A DNA stretch of 64,000 nucleotides from Sinonovacula constricta (lineage: Eukaryota; Mollusca; Bivalvia; Cardiida; Solecurtidae): contig CM017556.1 in the NCBI GenBank assembly GCA_007844125.1, forward strand, positions 85,406,864-85,470,863, in the 5' to 3' direction. Positions 13,401-24,595 of the stretch are shown in pieces. The position numbers were made by a program, and so were the translations under genes. Under the pieces are notes generated by a model. The model was not told the origin of the DNA. It searched no databases and saw nothing but the letters and a program-made list of their open reading frames with translations. The stretch's first letter is position 1; every line of letters begins with the position of its first letter.

Positions 13401-16063
13401 TACCAAATGGAATTATAGACTATATACCTTGTCACAGAAGGCGTCTAGGAAGCCACCGAGAAGCGGATCATCCAGCTGGCCGTACAGCTGCTTCTGGACT
13501 TTGGCCACGATGCCATCCAGATGGTCGAGGAAGTCGTGCAGTATCACAAGCCAGAACGCTGACATAGGATAGTTGTACCTACATATAGGCGTCATGAAAA
13601 CACGGGTACAGTATCAGGGACGGAATTTAGTTTGAAAAAAAGGTCAAACAATTTATGTCATTGCAAAGAGGTGAGATTCAAAACTACTAAAGTACGAGCA
13701 ATATTTATAAGAGACCGTTTTACTAGATTTTATTTGTTCTGTCAATAAGGAAGACTCTGAACAATATTTCGTTTTCTTCATTATGGATTTTCTGGAACGA
13801 ATAAAGCTAGTTAGGTCATTAGTACAACTCAATCCCTTTACTTGCCCATATCTGCTCTCTTTGTTGCTTTGTATTATCGAATGAAAGCAATGTTCTCTTT
13901 TTCAAATCTGCTAAATGTAAACTAAGAATCAGGAACGATTCTATGCTTATATATAGAAACACTTGATGGCGACACACACACGCACCCACGCACGCACGAA
14001 CGCACACACACGCACACACACACGCACACACATATATGGTTACAAATGTAGCTTTCTATTATAAAGAGTGTAGCAGACATTAAACGGAATTGGCAGTTAT
14101 TTATTGAGTCATTGTTTAACAGAAAACAAACAGCAACAACAAAAACAACGCCCCCCGCCCCCCCCGCCCCCAAAGCCCCTCCCCCCAAAAAAACAACAAC
14201 AACAAAAACAACAACAACAACAACCAAACAAACAACAGCAACAAAACAGACAAAAAAAACAAAACTACAACAAACAAAACAAACAACACACACAAACAAC
14301 GAGTATGCCGATGTTAACAATGCGGCTTGCAATTAAGACAATAGCAGATAACTAGGAAGAAAGCAAAGTAGCAAATAGACTGGTTTTTTAGGATATTAAT
14401 CTTCCTGTTTAAACCGCATTTTCTTTGCGGCTTCTTGGACGTCGCACATCCGTTATCTTTCTTGTTTTATTTTCTTTGTCAATTGTTCTGATATAATATT
14501 CGAAGATGACAATAAAAATGTTAAAAACAATTCTTCATTGAATGTACGGGTAATGGATTAATTTTAATTTTTAAGATAACTTGTGGCAATTTGACACATG
14601 ATCCATCTCTTATTGTGATTCGCTGCTACGGTTAATATCAAGAATCTCATTTTGCTGCTGATCACTCTAAATGAACATATAGCGCGCAGTTTTATGTCAC
14701 TAGAAGGCATAGGCACAGTAGCGCACCAACGTTGACGGCGCTAACGTCATCGTGTTTGACGTCTTGGTTAGAACCTTGGCGCAAATTTAACATCTTAAAA
14801 CTATATGAAGCACTCTCGCCAGAATATAAGATAATACCTTTAGCGATTTAAGTTGTCAGTTTACGATTATACGACATACATTCGAACGTTTGATGAACTT
14901 TTCCAATTCTTTATTAAATAAAGAGCTTTAATTTATCACAAATTAAGGAGATAATTGATTTTTCAAAATTTTACTTCGGCACCTACTGAGGAGATGTGCT
15001 CGTGAAAATATGAGATTATCATGCAAAAACAATTTATACCAACTTTACTAAATAGCAAACTCATTGTTATTTATGCATAAAAAGTGGTTGATTTGTGTAT
15101 TTGTGTGTGTGTTTTTGTTACATCGCACAGAACAATAACTGTCATATTGGCGACAATTAGCAAATTATTAGCGGAGGAAGGTCGTGTCTATGTAGAACCA
15201 CCGGCGCACCTTAGTTTAGTTGGATAACATCGCCTGTTGAAAGTTCTCGCCTCGATCGGGACTCAAACCCACCTTGTGAAGGGTTGAGAAATTATTGGTC
15301 GGACGTTCGGCCACGACATTTCGGAAAGTTAGACTGACATTTTCTTTTAAAAAACGTTTTGATCAATATGAAACCGAAGTATTGACATATTTGGTCTTTT
15401 TAGTCACATTCGCTGTATCCCATCAATACTATGTATGCGGTTTTGGATTAGCCTTTCAACGTTTTTTTTCTATCCTTTTAAATGTGAAACATTAAAAGCA
15501 ATTAAGGAGACCAGGGTCCAGGGTTAACAGTATAACTTGAGCTTATGATTGTTATAAAGAATCTGATTGGTCAAGTTTAAGCCAATCAAATACTTCACCA
15601 TTTTCTAAAATGCAAGATTAATGACTGAAAACATCATGCCAATGTTTGTAAGATAACCAAGAATATATCAAACTTACTTGAGGCATCAGGAATTTTAAAT
15701 GTTTTTAACTGTTTGTGTTTCAAAGCTTTTCAAGCATTCAAACTTTAACGAGTACTCGAGTAACCGATGACTCAGTTACACATCGTAACTCGAGTTTAAA
15801 AGTAAATAATCGAGTTTTTTGCAAAGGGGGCAAGATTCGAGCAGGACTGATCAGAGATATATATTGAGAATATAAAAAATGTTTATTTACTTGAGACACC
15901 ATGCAATTGGGATGACGAGGGCTGTTCTAGACCACGTGACGATGTTGGCTGTGAAGGCGGAGTATTTGACCGTACCCACGGTAACGAAGCGTGGTATCCT
16001 AGCAACCACGGGCGATAGCAAGGTCTGCAATGGACTGTAGACCCACTTATCGTATATCTCCAT
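5009..16063 (-). CDS. Fused CDP-alcohol phosphotransferase / cytidylyltransferase
   Basis: Eight - strand exons join in phase into 490 residues: 16063..15891, 13578..13428, 13022..12856, 11279..11140, 10181..9982, 6859..6584, 5770..5663, 5266..5009 (TGA). Residues about 1-235 are a CDP-alcohol phosphotransferase membrane domain: TANIVTWSR near 38, D76-x2-D79-G80-x2-A83-K84, then G99-x3-D103-x3-D107, GKLK at 183-186, and about six hydrophobic segments. A polar tail and an Asp/Glu-rich linker (about 284-317) lead to an HxGH nucleotidyltransferase domain: CFDLFHEGH with H353/H356, VIVGVHD, RGDD at 434-437, VSSTKIR at 462-468. By family, the C-terminal half should make a CDP-alcohol from CTP and a phospho-alcohol, and the N-terminal half should transfer the head group to a lipid or alcohol acceptor in a membrane. 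The substrate is unknown: phosphoethanolamine, an aminophosphonate, a polyol phosphate or other. Residue numbers assume the ATG at 16063; a short upstream exon may exist (17720..17758). Confidence 0.85.
5663..5770 (-). CDS. Fusion gene exon: central cytidylyltransferase strand
   Basis: A 108-bp phase-0 exon between TTTTATCCAG and ATA|GTAAGT. It reads VIVGVHDSRSI and MANVKKYADI, which match the family's second strand and the usual (R/K)-Y-V-D-E-V segment. It supplies exactly the piece missing between the two neighbouring exons. Confidence 0.85.
5865..6088 (-). repeat. SINE family B, intronic copy
   Basis: On the - strand it begins with a tRNA-like head (GTGCGGCCGAGCGGTTAGA, later GGTTCGAGTCCCGG) and runs into a body whose + strand reads GGAGGAAGATCCCAGAC and GGGTAGAACCAC. 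The same body recurs at about ten places in the window, in both orientations. Lies in the intron between the 6584..6859 and 5663..5770 exons. Confidence 0.65.
6584..6859 (-). CDS. Fusion gene exon: acidic linker and HxGH motif
   Basis: Follows TTTCTTTCTCAG, phase 0 on both sides (276 bp). First an Asp-rich run encoded by GAC/GAT repeats, then a charged helix-like SEKEEEELRRLG, then VYTVGCFDLFHEGH, the nucleotide-binding signature of cytidylyltransferases such as PCYT1/PCYT2. Ends LGKQ at CAG|GTTTGC. Confidence 0.88.
8955..9145 (-). repeat. SINE family B, degraded intronic copy
   Basis: Shares GGTCATTATAGCGACGTCCAG and GGAGGAAGACC with the other copies. The head end still shows an imperfect B box and the CACGCAGTGAGAGG segment. 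Confidence 0.5.
9690..9770 (-). repeat. tRNA-like SINE head fragment
   Basis: + strand GAGGTTCGAACCCGGATC is a tRNA B box read from the - strand. The downstream acceptor stem does not pair, so this is not a functional tRNA gene. Confidence 0.35.
9982..10181 (-). CDS. Fusion gene exon: last membrane helix and polar tail
   Basis: Follows GTTTCCCCAG. Encodes GGIIGIVCLVLSFRFAHGS, then a polar, Ser/Pro-rich segment without obvious fold, ending CTGAAG|GTAGCC in phase 0. This is the boundary between membrane domain and linker. Confidence 0.78.
10379..10484. repeat. (GA)n microsatellite
   Basis: Near-perfect GA dinucleotide run broken once by ATGAAATAGAGAA. In the intron between the exons at 9982..10181 and 11140..11279. 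The Ser/Leu-rich frames across it are artefacts. Confidence 0.9.
11140..11279 (-). CDS. Fusion gene exon with the GKLKEKLES motif
   Basis: Found by following phase: acceptor TTCAAACAG then GCATTC completes the split Arg codon. Encodes NIAASMEGKLKEKLESVGV; a G-K-(L/I)-K segment at this place is typical of the family. The donor ACAG|GTCGGT is weak and fixes only the last few residues; an in-phase donor GTTTGT slightly upstream is an alternative. Confidence 0.7.
12003..12285 (+). repeat. SINE family A, near full length
   Basis: tRNA-derived head with A box (TAGCTCAGATGGTAGAG) and B box (GGTTTCGAACCCC), then a body with ACCAAAGACTTTAAAGTTGG, GCCTGACTCGTCGGTGTCAG, TATAATGGACCGG and CTCATAAGTGCCCCTGTGC. 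The head lacks a pairable acceptor stem. It lies in an intron of the fusion gene, antisense to it. Six other complete or partial copies occur in the window. Confidence 0.8.
12570..12780 (-). repeat. SINE family B, intronic copy
   Basis: Body GGAGGAAAACCCCAGGCA and GGGTAGAACTACAGGCACACC, then GTCAGCTGGAAGACC. The head end (right side) keeps CGCGGTGAGAGG and a remnant GACTCTACCACTACGCC. Confidence 0.6.
12856..13022 (-). CDS. Fusion gene exon: two membrane segments
   Basis: Starts at ATT after TTTTTTCCAG, phase 0, and ends GCCAG|GTAACA in phase 2. Two hydrophobic stretches (IVVCMSLWSVLL and LQVAVYLFACVPLIGYEFII) are followed by a basic/aromatic stretch, as expected for the third and fourth helices of the domain. 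Confidence 0.8.
13428..13578 (-). CDS. Fusion gene exon with the CDP-alcohol catalytic motif
   Basis: Completes the split Lys codon after ATATGTAG and ends AAG|GTATAT in phase 0. Contains FLDHLDGIVAK and GGFLDAFCDK, the four-Asp metal/CDP motif, with Lys for the usual Arg and 14 residues between the two halves where the textbook signature has 8. Confidence 0.85.
13968..14310. repeat. (CA)n and CAA/C-rich low-complexity block
   Basis: A CA/CGCA microsatellite (about 13972..14032) is followed, after a short unique stretch, by a C-run and CAA/CAAA-rich tract (about 14120..14300). Gln/Lys/Pro-rich frames here are artefacts. Confidence 0.85.
15110..15312 (-). repeat. SINE family B, intronic copy
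   Basis: TTACATCGCACAGAACAATAA, then AGCGGAGGAAGG, TGTAGAACCACCGGCGCACC and a head-end GATCGGGACTCAAACCC. Confidence 0.55.
15891..16063 (-). CDS. Fusion gene exon 1 (or 2): start of the phosphotransferase domain
   Basis: ATGGAG directly follows acceptor TTTTCTTCAG. Encodes YDKWVYSPLQ, then a first hydrophobic segment after TANIVTWSR, the position where CDP-alcohol phosphotransferases usually have TPNxxTxxR. Ends at CTCAA|GTAAAT in phase 2. Confidence 0.82.
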
Positions 16064-16854
16064 CTGAAGAAAATACATTATATATCAAATGAATTGTTGC
16101 TGAAATGAAAAATGTAAACTATATGATATAACCATTTAACAATAACGTTTAAAAGAAAAACCGCTACACGCACACGCACGCACATTTTTTTACCTAGTTA
16201 AGCGATAAACCGTGTACGCTCATTGTGCATTCACTCCATATTTTGCGAAAGGAAAGAAATATTCCAGACAGCTATTTAAGTAAAATGGAACCATCATCCA
16301 AGACTAAGTTTTTGCTGCGATCGATAATAAAACACGCGCAACGAAGGATTGACAAGGTAAAGGATGGAGTTTGTTTTGCGGACTTTCTAAACTTGATTAA
16401 TACGAGTCATAAAACGGTAAACGGCGGCTATTTTATGCTTTTATTTTTATACATTTGAAGTTACGTCATAAAGTGCGCGAGAAGATAGAGTCATAGTTTG
16501 TCATGTAACATATTAACGCCTTTAAAACTGTTGTTAACATTCGCTTGCATACTTTTTCAAAAGTATAAAATATGCAATGCACACGCTTTGTTTAATTACG
16601 CGTTTTTGACGCCACTCAAGGGCACGTGGGTCTTGCTGGTTATAAAATTTAAAGTCATTTGTTTTTTCTTTTGCGAGGTATAGTGAAATGTGAATATATA
16701 GTAATAAATGAAAAAAACAACAACAAAAAAACAAACAAACCCAAAACGATTCAAGTTAACGCCTTTAAAGCGAGTTGCAAAGCGCAATATCATTATGTCT
16801 GTTCAGAGTACGAAGTATCGCGATTAGGAAACAAGTTCTTTTAACTTATCTCAA

Positions 16855-17040
16855 TCCCTCTCGACTGTCCACTTCCTGGGTAGAACCAGTACTCAGGTAC
16901 TGAATACCTGGAGCAATGTGCACTAAATAGTCTTGCTCAAGGACTAACATCACGTGGTCAGTTTCGAGGTTCGAACCCGGGACCCTCCGATCCGGAGTCC
17001 AACGTCTTAACCACTAGACCACGAACGCTAACAATAGCTA
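16855..17040 (-). repeat. tRNA-headed SINE (family D)
   Basis: Read from the - strand, GTGGTCTAGTGGTTAAGACG and GGGTTCGAACCTCG are A and B boxes spaced like a tRNA (Glu/Asp-like D arm). The 3' side does not close the acceptor stem but continues into a 110-bp body, so this is a SINE rather than a tRNA gene. Confidence 0.6.
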
Positions 17041-17719
17041 TATTGATTGAAGGATAAGTTATAAATGTACTACGTAAGTTGATTTTAAGATAGCGTAGTC
17101 TTTTACAGGCCAATAGAGCGATTTAGAAAACTGAACTTTTATAAAATATGTATATGTGAGAAAACTGTCAGTTTAAAAGGTACGTTTATCTTAAAATCCT
17201 TGTTTTACTAGTATCACTCCGTTTCGTCTTATGAATAAAGTTTAATTAAATGCGTTAAATGGAAAACATATTTTGTAAATAGTTAAAATCTTTCTTAGAG
17301 ATGGCTTAATAAATAAAAAAAACAATATTTTAATAGCAAAACATTATTGATGTGAAGTCAATAAAATACTCTTGCTCTTCATTCATATCAGTCTTTGGTC
17401 TGTGTTGTTTACTTGTGGGTTGGGTCTTTATTCATGCGCCCAAATAATGATTTTTATTTGTTAAAAACATATGAACATTTATCCATAATTTGAACATTTT
17501 TATATGCTTATGACATTAAAGTTATTAACGAATGCAACGATCTGGTTTAAACATACACTTTATTCATGGATGATACATGTACATCGATGTTTTATAGCTT
17601 CAATGTTTGCATCGTATTGCAGTACGGTTACGGTGTTAGAGGAACAGAGCACAAACGTATACACCCACGCTCTGGTTCTCAGCCTCACAAATCGAAGCCG
17701 CCACAAATTGAAGTTTTAC

Positions 17720-17758
17720 AGGCATCGTACTGTAGTGAGCTGTCATCCGAGCTGCCAT
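17720..17758 (-). CDS. Possible first coding exon of the fusion gene
   Basis: On the - strand, ACAAAGATGGCAGC gives a good initiation context. Thirteen codons later CCT|GTAAAA could be a donor in phase 0, which would join the phase-0 start of the exon at 16063. The surrounding 150 bases are more GC-rich than the neighbourhood. The donor is mediocre and the peptide has no family motif, so this is a guess. Confidence 0.3.
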
Positions 17759-19124
17759 CTTTGTTTTGACGTCTGTCATTCAAGTAGTCCCATTTAAGGA
17801 AATTGCCGAGGTGATCCGACTACCTACGTACATCCGAGAGATGATTCGTGAATTATCCGTGGTGTTCCGATTGTCAGAAATACTCCACCCTCTCCCTCCC
17901 AGCCACCCCACGACAATAGAAAATGTTTAGAGAACATAAGGCATCCATTAATGTATTGTATAAATGTGGTGCAAAAACAAATAAGACAATGGACAAATAT
18001 GTACTCTGTATTTCAAGATTGCAGTTAAAAGACCCCAGAAGTATCTAAACTTTGCTCGAATTATTTTGTAGCGGAGGCGAAGGCAGTAAACAGTTGTCGT
18101 TAAGATTTCGACTGTAAAATTATGGTTACTAAGTATTAATTGCTTTCGTACTGAATACAATTATTCCACCTAATTGTGCCCTGTAACCGTTAAATTTTGA
18201 TTTTTTGTACGAAATGTTTAAAAATGTCAGTCTGAAGGCTTTTTCTCCATTCACTACTTACATAAAAACCCAACTCTTGTTTTCAGTGGTTGTGTTATAC
18301 ATGTGAATCTACACGAAGAAACATACAAAGATAACATAGTGTCATGTGGAGATACATGAAATAAACATGAGCTTGATATCTATTTGAACTAGTTTTCGAC
18401 AACTGCGGTCAAGGGAAACTCACACGACGTACTACTGATTGCATCATTGACATGAAAGAAAAGAATAGATTTGAATGAAATGGCCCAGTGCGAATTTTAT
18501 TCTTTATCAAGAACTTGGCTAACTATTCCATCTTAGGGCGTCTTGGCCACAGTTGGGTATATTTGTCTTTAAAAAATGTTTATAAAACTGTTAAAACACA
18601 TTGAATATTGTCATACCACCTAGGAGAACAAGATTACGTGTAAATATGATGTCTTTCAAAAGTTTGGTCTGTTTTTAGGTGGTGAGAATCAAAAACGTCG
18701 AGATGCATTTTAACTATTCTAGCCATTTTCAGCTCAGAATGTTAGTATATCTTCGAACTGTTCGCGATGTGCACAAATCAGACGCAAACAAAGCCCTAAT
18801 TTGTGTAATAGTTGCGCTGTAATTTAAATACATATCGAATTTCAATCTCGTGGTGCTATGTTGCATGTACCTCTGTAAATCACCTTATAGCTGGATTGAA
18901 ATACCACACACAAGTTATATAATGATATCCCAATAATGACGTCCCAGAATTAAAACAACAAATCTAATCTGCATTTTCTGAATAAGGATTACTGACGGGT
19001 CGATAAACCACCTCAAAACATGTTTGAAACTTTGCTCCGTATCCACTGGTTTTTGGTAATTTGTGAGCGTACTTGTAAACAGTGTACAATTCGATGAGTA
19101 GCTAAGTTACATTATTGATCTTAA

Positions 19125-19407
19125 ATGCGGTATCCGACAATTTGTCGTCTGTGCGGATTAGCCGTATAACGATATAACATAATCTCCAAAATGACTTGTG
19201 ACCTGGTTTTCCTAGTTAAAAATAGCTATCTCTGCAGCGTGTCTTAGATAGGAAATCCCTGTTTGCAATGAGGAATGACGATTTACGTTTCACTGTTCAC
19301 ACTGATCTTGGGCATCAATGAGCAGCATTTTGCAAAATCGTTTCAGGTAACAATGACTTGTTCGGTAATTGAGAAAAATAATTTGGTCCAAACTGTCGGA
19401 TACCACC
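19125..19407. mobile_element. TTAA-flanked MITE, family T, 283 bp
   Basis: Left end ATGCGGTATCCGACAATTTG and right end CAAACTGTCGGATACCACC are imperfect inverted repeats, bounded by TTAA at 19121..19124 and 19408..19411. There is no coding capacity. The right half (GCAGCATTTTGCA, TTTGGTCCAAACTGT) matches copies at 56931, 57423 and the reversed copy at 40353. A TTAA target fits piggyBac- or Kolobok-type transposases. Confidence 0.75.
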
Positions 19408-19524
19408 TTAAACTCTTACGAGAACTGTGGTTTCAATGTTAACAATAAATGCACCAGTATATGCCTAATAAAAAGGTTAAAAAAAGAACAGGAAAAAAAA
19501 TATTTGTTTTGTTTTGAAATGCAT

Positions 19525-19680
19525 CATGGCTACACAATTACGGTCATTACAGCGATGTCCAGTTATTTTTTTGGAAGTAGACCCAAGACAAATGTTTGGG
19601 TTGAACCACAATAGCGTCATAGTTGAGCTTCACACATTAAGTTATACTCCCCGACAGTGACTCGAATTTATACAAAGTTC
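19525..19680 (-). repeat. SINE family B, degraded
   Basis: ACAATTACGGTCATTACAGC, CGATGTCCAGTTATTTTT and GACCCAAGACAAATG match the family body. The head is worn to CAGTGACTCGAATTTA. Confidence 0.5.
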
Positions 19681-20654
19681 TTGCAATATATCTCCATTCG
19701 TATACTAATCTGAATTTAATTTAAAGTAACATGCAACGAAAATCATCACGAAACATCGAACATTTAATCAAAAGTAACACAAACTATGCCACAAAAACTC
19801 ACCAGCACAAACAAAGCAGATTCCAAGCAGCTTAGAAGACACATCAGTGGAATCTTGAGTAGCTCCAATATTGACATGTTGGTGTGTTTGAATCTCACAG
19901 TCGACACAACACACTCTGTATAGATGTACACCCGACAGGCCTGCACGTGGTCAGTGACTCTCACGTGAATATCACTTTCAGTGGCGACACGGTAGAACTG
20001 GGACTACACTAACCGTGTAGAGGTCCAAACTGGCTCAGTACAAATTTGTAGATTTACACTAGCCTTAGCTAGTACATTATCTGCGCGAATGAATTTACTG
20101 TTACATTTGCCTTTTTTCTTTTCCTTTATTAAATATCAAGTCAACAATATTGCATCATAGGATACAGATATGCAAACAAGTCTTTTATTTGTAATTTAAA
20201 ACTGTAATTATAAATCTACTTGAAATAATGCACAAATCATGAAACAGACTTATTGTTTCTTGCAACGGATTTATCTTTGTTTCGTTATGGTGGCATGACA
20301 CAAACATTTGATAGCTATCACAAGCAATCAAATTATTGATCAAAGTAACACCGCGACCATATTGATGTCAAACAAGGCTATGAAGTTAACTGTCCCCCGT
20401 AGGAAGTAGTAGGCAATAGTTGCAACAATTATAGAAATACCTGCAACTAGTTTGTCTTGTTTGTTCTCTTAACTCAGTCGAAAGACCATTTTCTTAACTA
20501 TCAAATATTTCTTTCCACAAAGAAACCGTTTTATGTGTTGACCTGCTTTCAATTATAATTTATTTTTTTACCTGATAGTTTTTATATTTTTCTATATTTT
20601 ACATGCGTAGTTTGGTTTTAACCTGATTACGCTCTATTCACATTTAACTTTGTA

Positions 20655-20720
20655 TTCGGCGCCGTATGACCTGTTAAGTGTCGGTGTGCCGTAAAACCCA
20701 AATAAATAAAAAAATCTTTC
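20655..20720 (+). repeat. SINE tail fragment
   Basis: GGCGCCGTATGACC followed by GTGCCGTAAAACCCAAATAAATAAA resembles the A-rich 3' end of a retroposed element. No head is attached. Confidence 0.3.
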
Positions 20721-23700
20721 CACAAAGCAAGCCTAACAGGGATACATTGTCAGACTACGTAACCAATTAACTCCTGAGCCTCCTTTTGACTTTGTGGCGT
20801 GAATATACATACGCGGTTACGTCATTAGAGTTAAGTCACCTCTATCCTATGCCACATCACCACCAGCAGATTTTGTGGTTTTGTGATTCCGCCGTACATA
20901 ATAGTTCCGCATATAATTTAAAAGATTTTTTGTACAAAGAATCGTTTAAAAAAGCATGTAAAGTGTTTAATAATGAACACATAGAAGTGGCTGTTTTGCG
21001 TCTAACTTTTTTTCAGCAAAGTTTGTAGTCTGTATCCATAATTATTTGAACGTTTTTACACAGTCTGGTCTTGCTTCTGGTGTTGACATATTGCATATGT
21101 CTATATATAAATATGTATATACAAAATATGATCTATTCTCACACTGGACAATTATACTATACTTGTAAATTTAGCGTCCGAAAGACACCCAAACCTGTCA
21201 AACCAGTGCCAGAATTCAGAATATCCTGGGATGAATCCCGTAACCTGTCGCACGCATACACCGGCTGCAATCTCGACCCAAGGCGTCAACAGTACCAATA
21301 ATGGTTTTAAAGAATCAAATACTAACTTAGATAGCCCATCCTGTACATGTGGTACGTATTGTTATCTGGTCACATGTTTGACCCGAAAAGGTCAAGTTCA
21401 ATGCTGATAACCAATATAGTACATCTGTCTGGCGTTGTGTACTAGAAAAATGGGAATTAAAATCGTTCTGACGCTTCCGAGTCTCACAAAAATACAGAAC
21501 ACACAATATTCTGAAGGAAAAACAGTTAGCATATATGAAGCAAGCAATTATTCACGATGTTCTATTTGAGCACGCTATTGTTTCTTTATTCGAAATGTAG
21601 ATAAAAGCTAACATAACCAACTGTATTCTGACTGCTTTAATATATCATGATATTAGGGCAAGTGCAAAGTCATATTACAATCTAGAACAACTTTAGTAAG
21701 GTACGGACTGTGGATAGTAATAAGTGTAAAAAGTGGTGTCCACTACTTTGCCTATGTTTTGAAATACCAGTTTTTAAACGGATAAAACAACAATAACAAC
21801 AAAAAATAACTCACGCATACAAAACACGATAAAGTAGGTATATCTAAAATAAAATTTCGAACATAATTTAAAATACTGTGTACTTTTGCTTTCCATTCCA
21901 ATTTCACGAATTTAACGAATGCCAGAAATTGGTCAATGTTAGGATACGTAATTAAATTGTAACCAGTTCGCGAAGTTGTTAACAAAACTCATACAAGTGA
22001 GTTCTTGCAACTCTTAAGCACTTGGGACTTCGTGACAAAGGTTTTGAGCTGCGCCACGAACTCCTGATTTGAACAAAAGTATTAGCTAAACAAATGGATG
22101 CTTTACAATAGCCCAATAATCCTAACATCTCAGCGCAAACAACGAAGTTATGTGGTGAATAGGAATTACAAACTTGAATGTAGTTATTTTTGCGTGTTAT
22201 TTGTCCGCTTCTTGGTTATTTTGAATAATACATGCCAACTCAGTTTGTACCCCCTACCCCACCCCAAAAGCCACAAAGAAAAGGATTAATTAAAAACAAT
22301 TAGCTTCAATATTGCATTTTGACTATAATCTTCAAGGTAGTGACACGAAATTTGCACGCAACATGTCTGGATGTGATCACGTGGGACCAAATTGTATTTT
22401 AAAGCCATCAATAAACAGCATTGTCATAGACCTGAGAAGAATGCGAGACATCGGATGGACAACGCTGCTATACTGCTAACCCAAATTTCATTCCGGAAGC
22501 TTTCAGTCGGGGCACAAAATAGCAGAAAATCTTAATAAATTCGTAGATCATTCTTATTATTAAAATGGAATCGTAACTGTTCGAATGCATTCGTAAACAT
22601 TTTAATCTCAACCAGGTATTCTCCTTTCAGTTTTAGATAACACAAATAATACTTTGAAAACAACTCTGTGTTGAAGAATAATTAAAGGTGTCACTTTCAC
22701 TGTTTTTAGACAATAATTGATAAACACATTCTTGTTTAGAAGTAACTGGTTATCTGATTCCTTAACTAGAGAGAAAGTCTTGCTGTGTTGATGCACATAT
22801 TCTTGGAAACGACTTTATTTCCAAAAAACAGGACACTCCATGCGCGAGGTTTACATGTGCATCAAGATTGTTTATTAAATTGGTACATTTCTATCACACT
22901 TAAAGTTTATAAGGCTGAGTTTGGTAATAATGTATGTAATGGGATTAGTGTGTATAAAGCGGTTTAGAGTGTTTGAGTGATTTTAGCATGTTTCACTGCA
23001 TGATATGCAGAAAACATTTTCTTTAAATTCGTAAAACAACTTGTTAATGTTTAACAATCCAAAGCGTGAATAAAGGGAGAGCATTAATATCGCCCTCTGT
23101 ATGTATATTGTATCTCCCTTCTATTACAACTGTTATTAAAGCTCATATTTACGCATAAAAATGCTCGCAAACAGTATTACAAACAAAAACGTTTATATTA
23201 TTTTCTGTAAAGTAGGTCAACCAGTCATCGCGTGTTTAACACTTATACAGCTTGGAAAAATCGGTTTCTAGACAGACTTACTGCACTGTTTCAGAAGCGC
23301 TAATTACACACTTTGCCACTAGATACGCTAGTCTACATTTATGTATAAAAGTGCACACAAAAATTGTGGTCACGTCAACTGCCTAAAGATGGGACCAAGA
23401 AAACATACGTGTTTCTTTCATGTTTCTACAGTCCTGTTTTAAAGAAAAAAACAACAAGTTGAAACTCTTCAGAAAAAATGCTTGTTTGGCCAATGACTGT
23501 AAATTCGCAAGATCCCATTTCCAAACAAACCATGACATGCATTAAATACTACAAGAAGCACTATTTCAACTCACTTTGCCAATCCCAAGTCAGATAATGC
23601 GAATTCACTATGGTAAGTTTTAATGTTTCGGACTGATCTGAAAGCAAATGCTATAAACAGGTGTTATATTTTGTGTCAAGTTTGCCAGTTGCTGGTAAAG

Positions 23701-24224
23701 TCAAATTTCCTAAAAGTAGAGTTACTACCAATTCTTGCATTTAACGAACAATTTAGTATATTGGCATCGACCAATGCCTTACACACGAATCCGGAAACTA
23801 GTGTCTTTCGACCATACTGTGTGCTTCAATTTGTGTTTATTATTGGATTAATGTTAAATCCAAGCTATTATGAAGATATTCATGTGTATGTCTTCTCCTG
23901 ATAGGTTAAATCTGATTTAGATTTACAGTTTATGTCTTAGATTCCAACAGGTCATCTATGAGTTTAGAACTAATCAATAAAGGTATCATTGCGAAGTCCA
24001 TCTGATTTTAAAAGGTTTCAACCAGCATTGAAAATGTGATTCGGTTAATTGCTTTGACACTGACAAATCTGGGATAAAGGTATATCTTTGGTCGTGTTTT
24101 ATGTTAGAATGTCTTTTCAAGAGATTTTTTGCTTTAGCTGACTTGAACTAGTACATAAACATACAGTTCGTGGACCATTGACACTAGCTAAAACTATCCT
24201 AAAATAAATTCTTAAAATAAATTC

Positions 24225-24310
24225 TTGTCTACCGGACCTGCTAGCGCAATCGGTAGATCGTCAGCTCCAGGTGCGGTAGGCATCGAATGTGCGCTGATCA
24301 TCATAAATTC
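24225..24310 (+). repeat. SINE family C head fragment
   Basis: GCGCAATCGGTAGATCGTCAGCTCC is the tRNA-like head also seen at 63330 (GTGCAGTCGGTAGAGTGTCGACTCC). The body breaks off within about 60 bases, upstream of the LINE fragment. Confidence 0.45.
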
Positions 24311-24595
24311 AATACAGGTCCCAAGACAGATTCATGTCCACAATCAAGAATTGACTGCATCGACAAAACTGGAAAAGCTAAATTTATTGAAAGAAGTTCA
24401 AGTAAAACAACGTGCCTGCTAGAGTCATTAAGGTAGTTCATGATAAAGGCAGATTGTCGATTGGCATAACTATATATTACAGAACCTTCTGATGAATTTT
24501 GCAGAAATTTGACAATTTACTCATTCGTTTGAAACTGAAACACATGCCTTTGAAAAGAGCTTTACGCTAGCAGGAGATGGTATTGATTTGTACTT

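Larger units (their letters stand above)
17760..24220. other. Gene-poor stretch
   Basis: No exon with both splice signals and a family motif was found. It holds a TTAA-flanked MITE (19125..19407), a SINE B fragment (about 19525..19680) and a SINE tail fragment near 20655. The remainder is AT-rich unique DNA. Confidence 0.4.

Noticed and set aside
16961..17032. tRNA gene on the - strand
   Set aside because: tRNA-like boxes but no closing acceptor stem, and a 110-bp SINE-like body follows.
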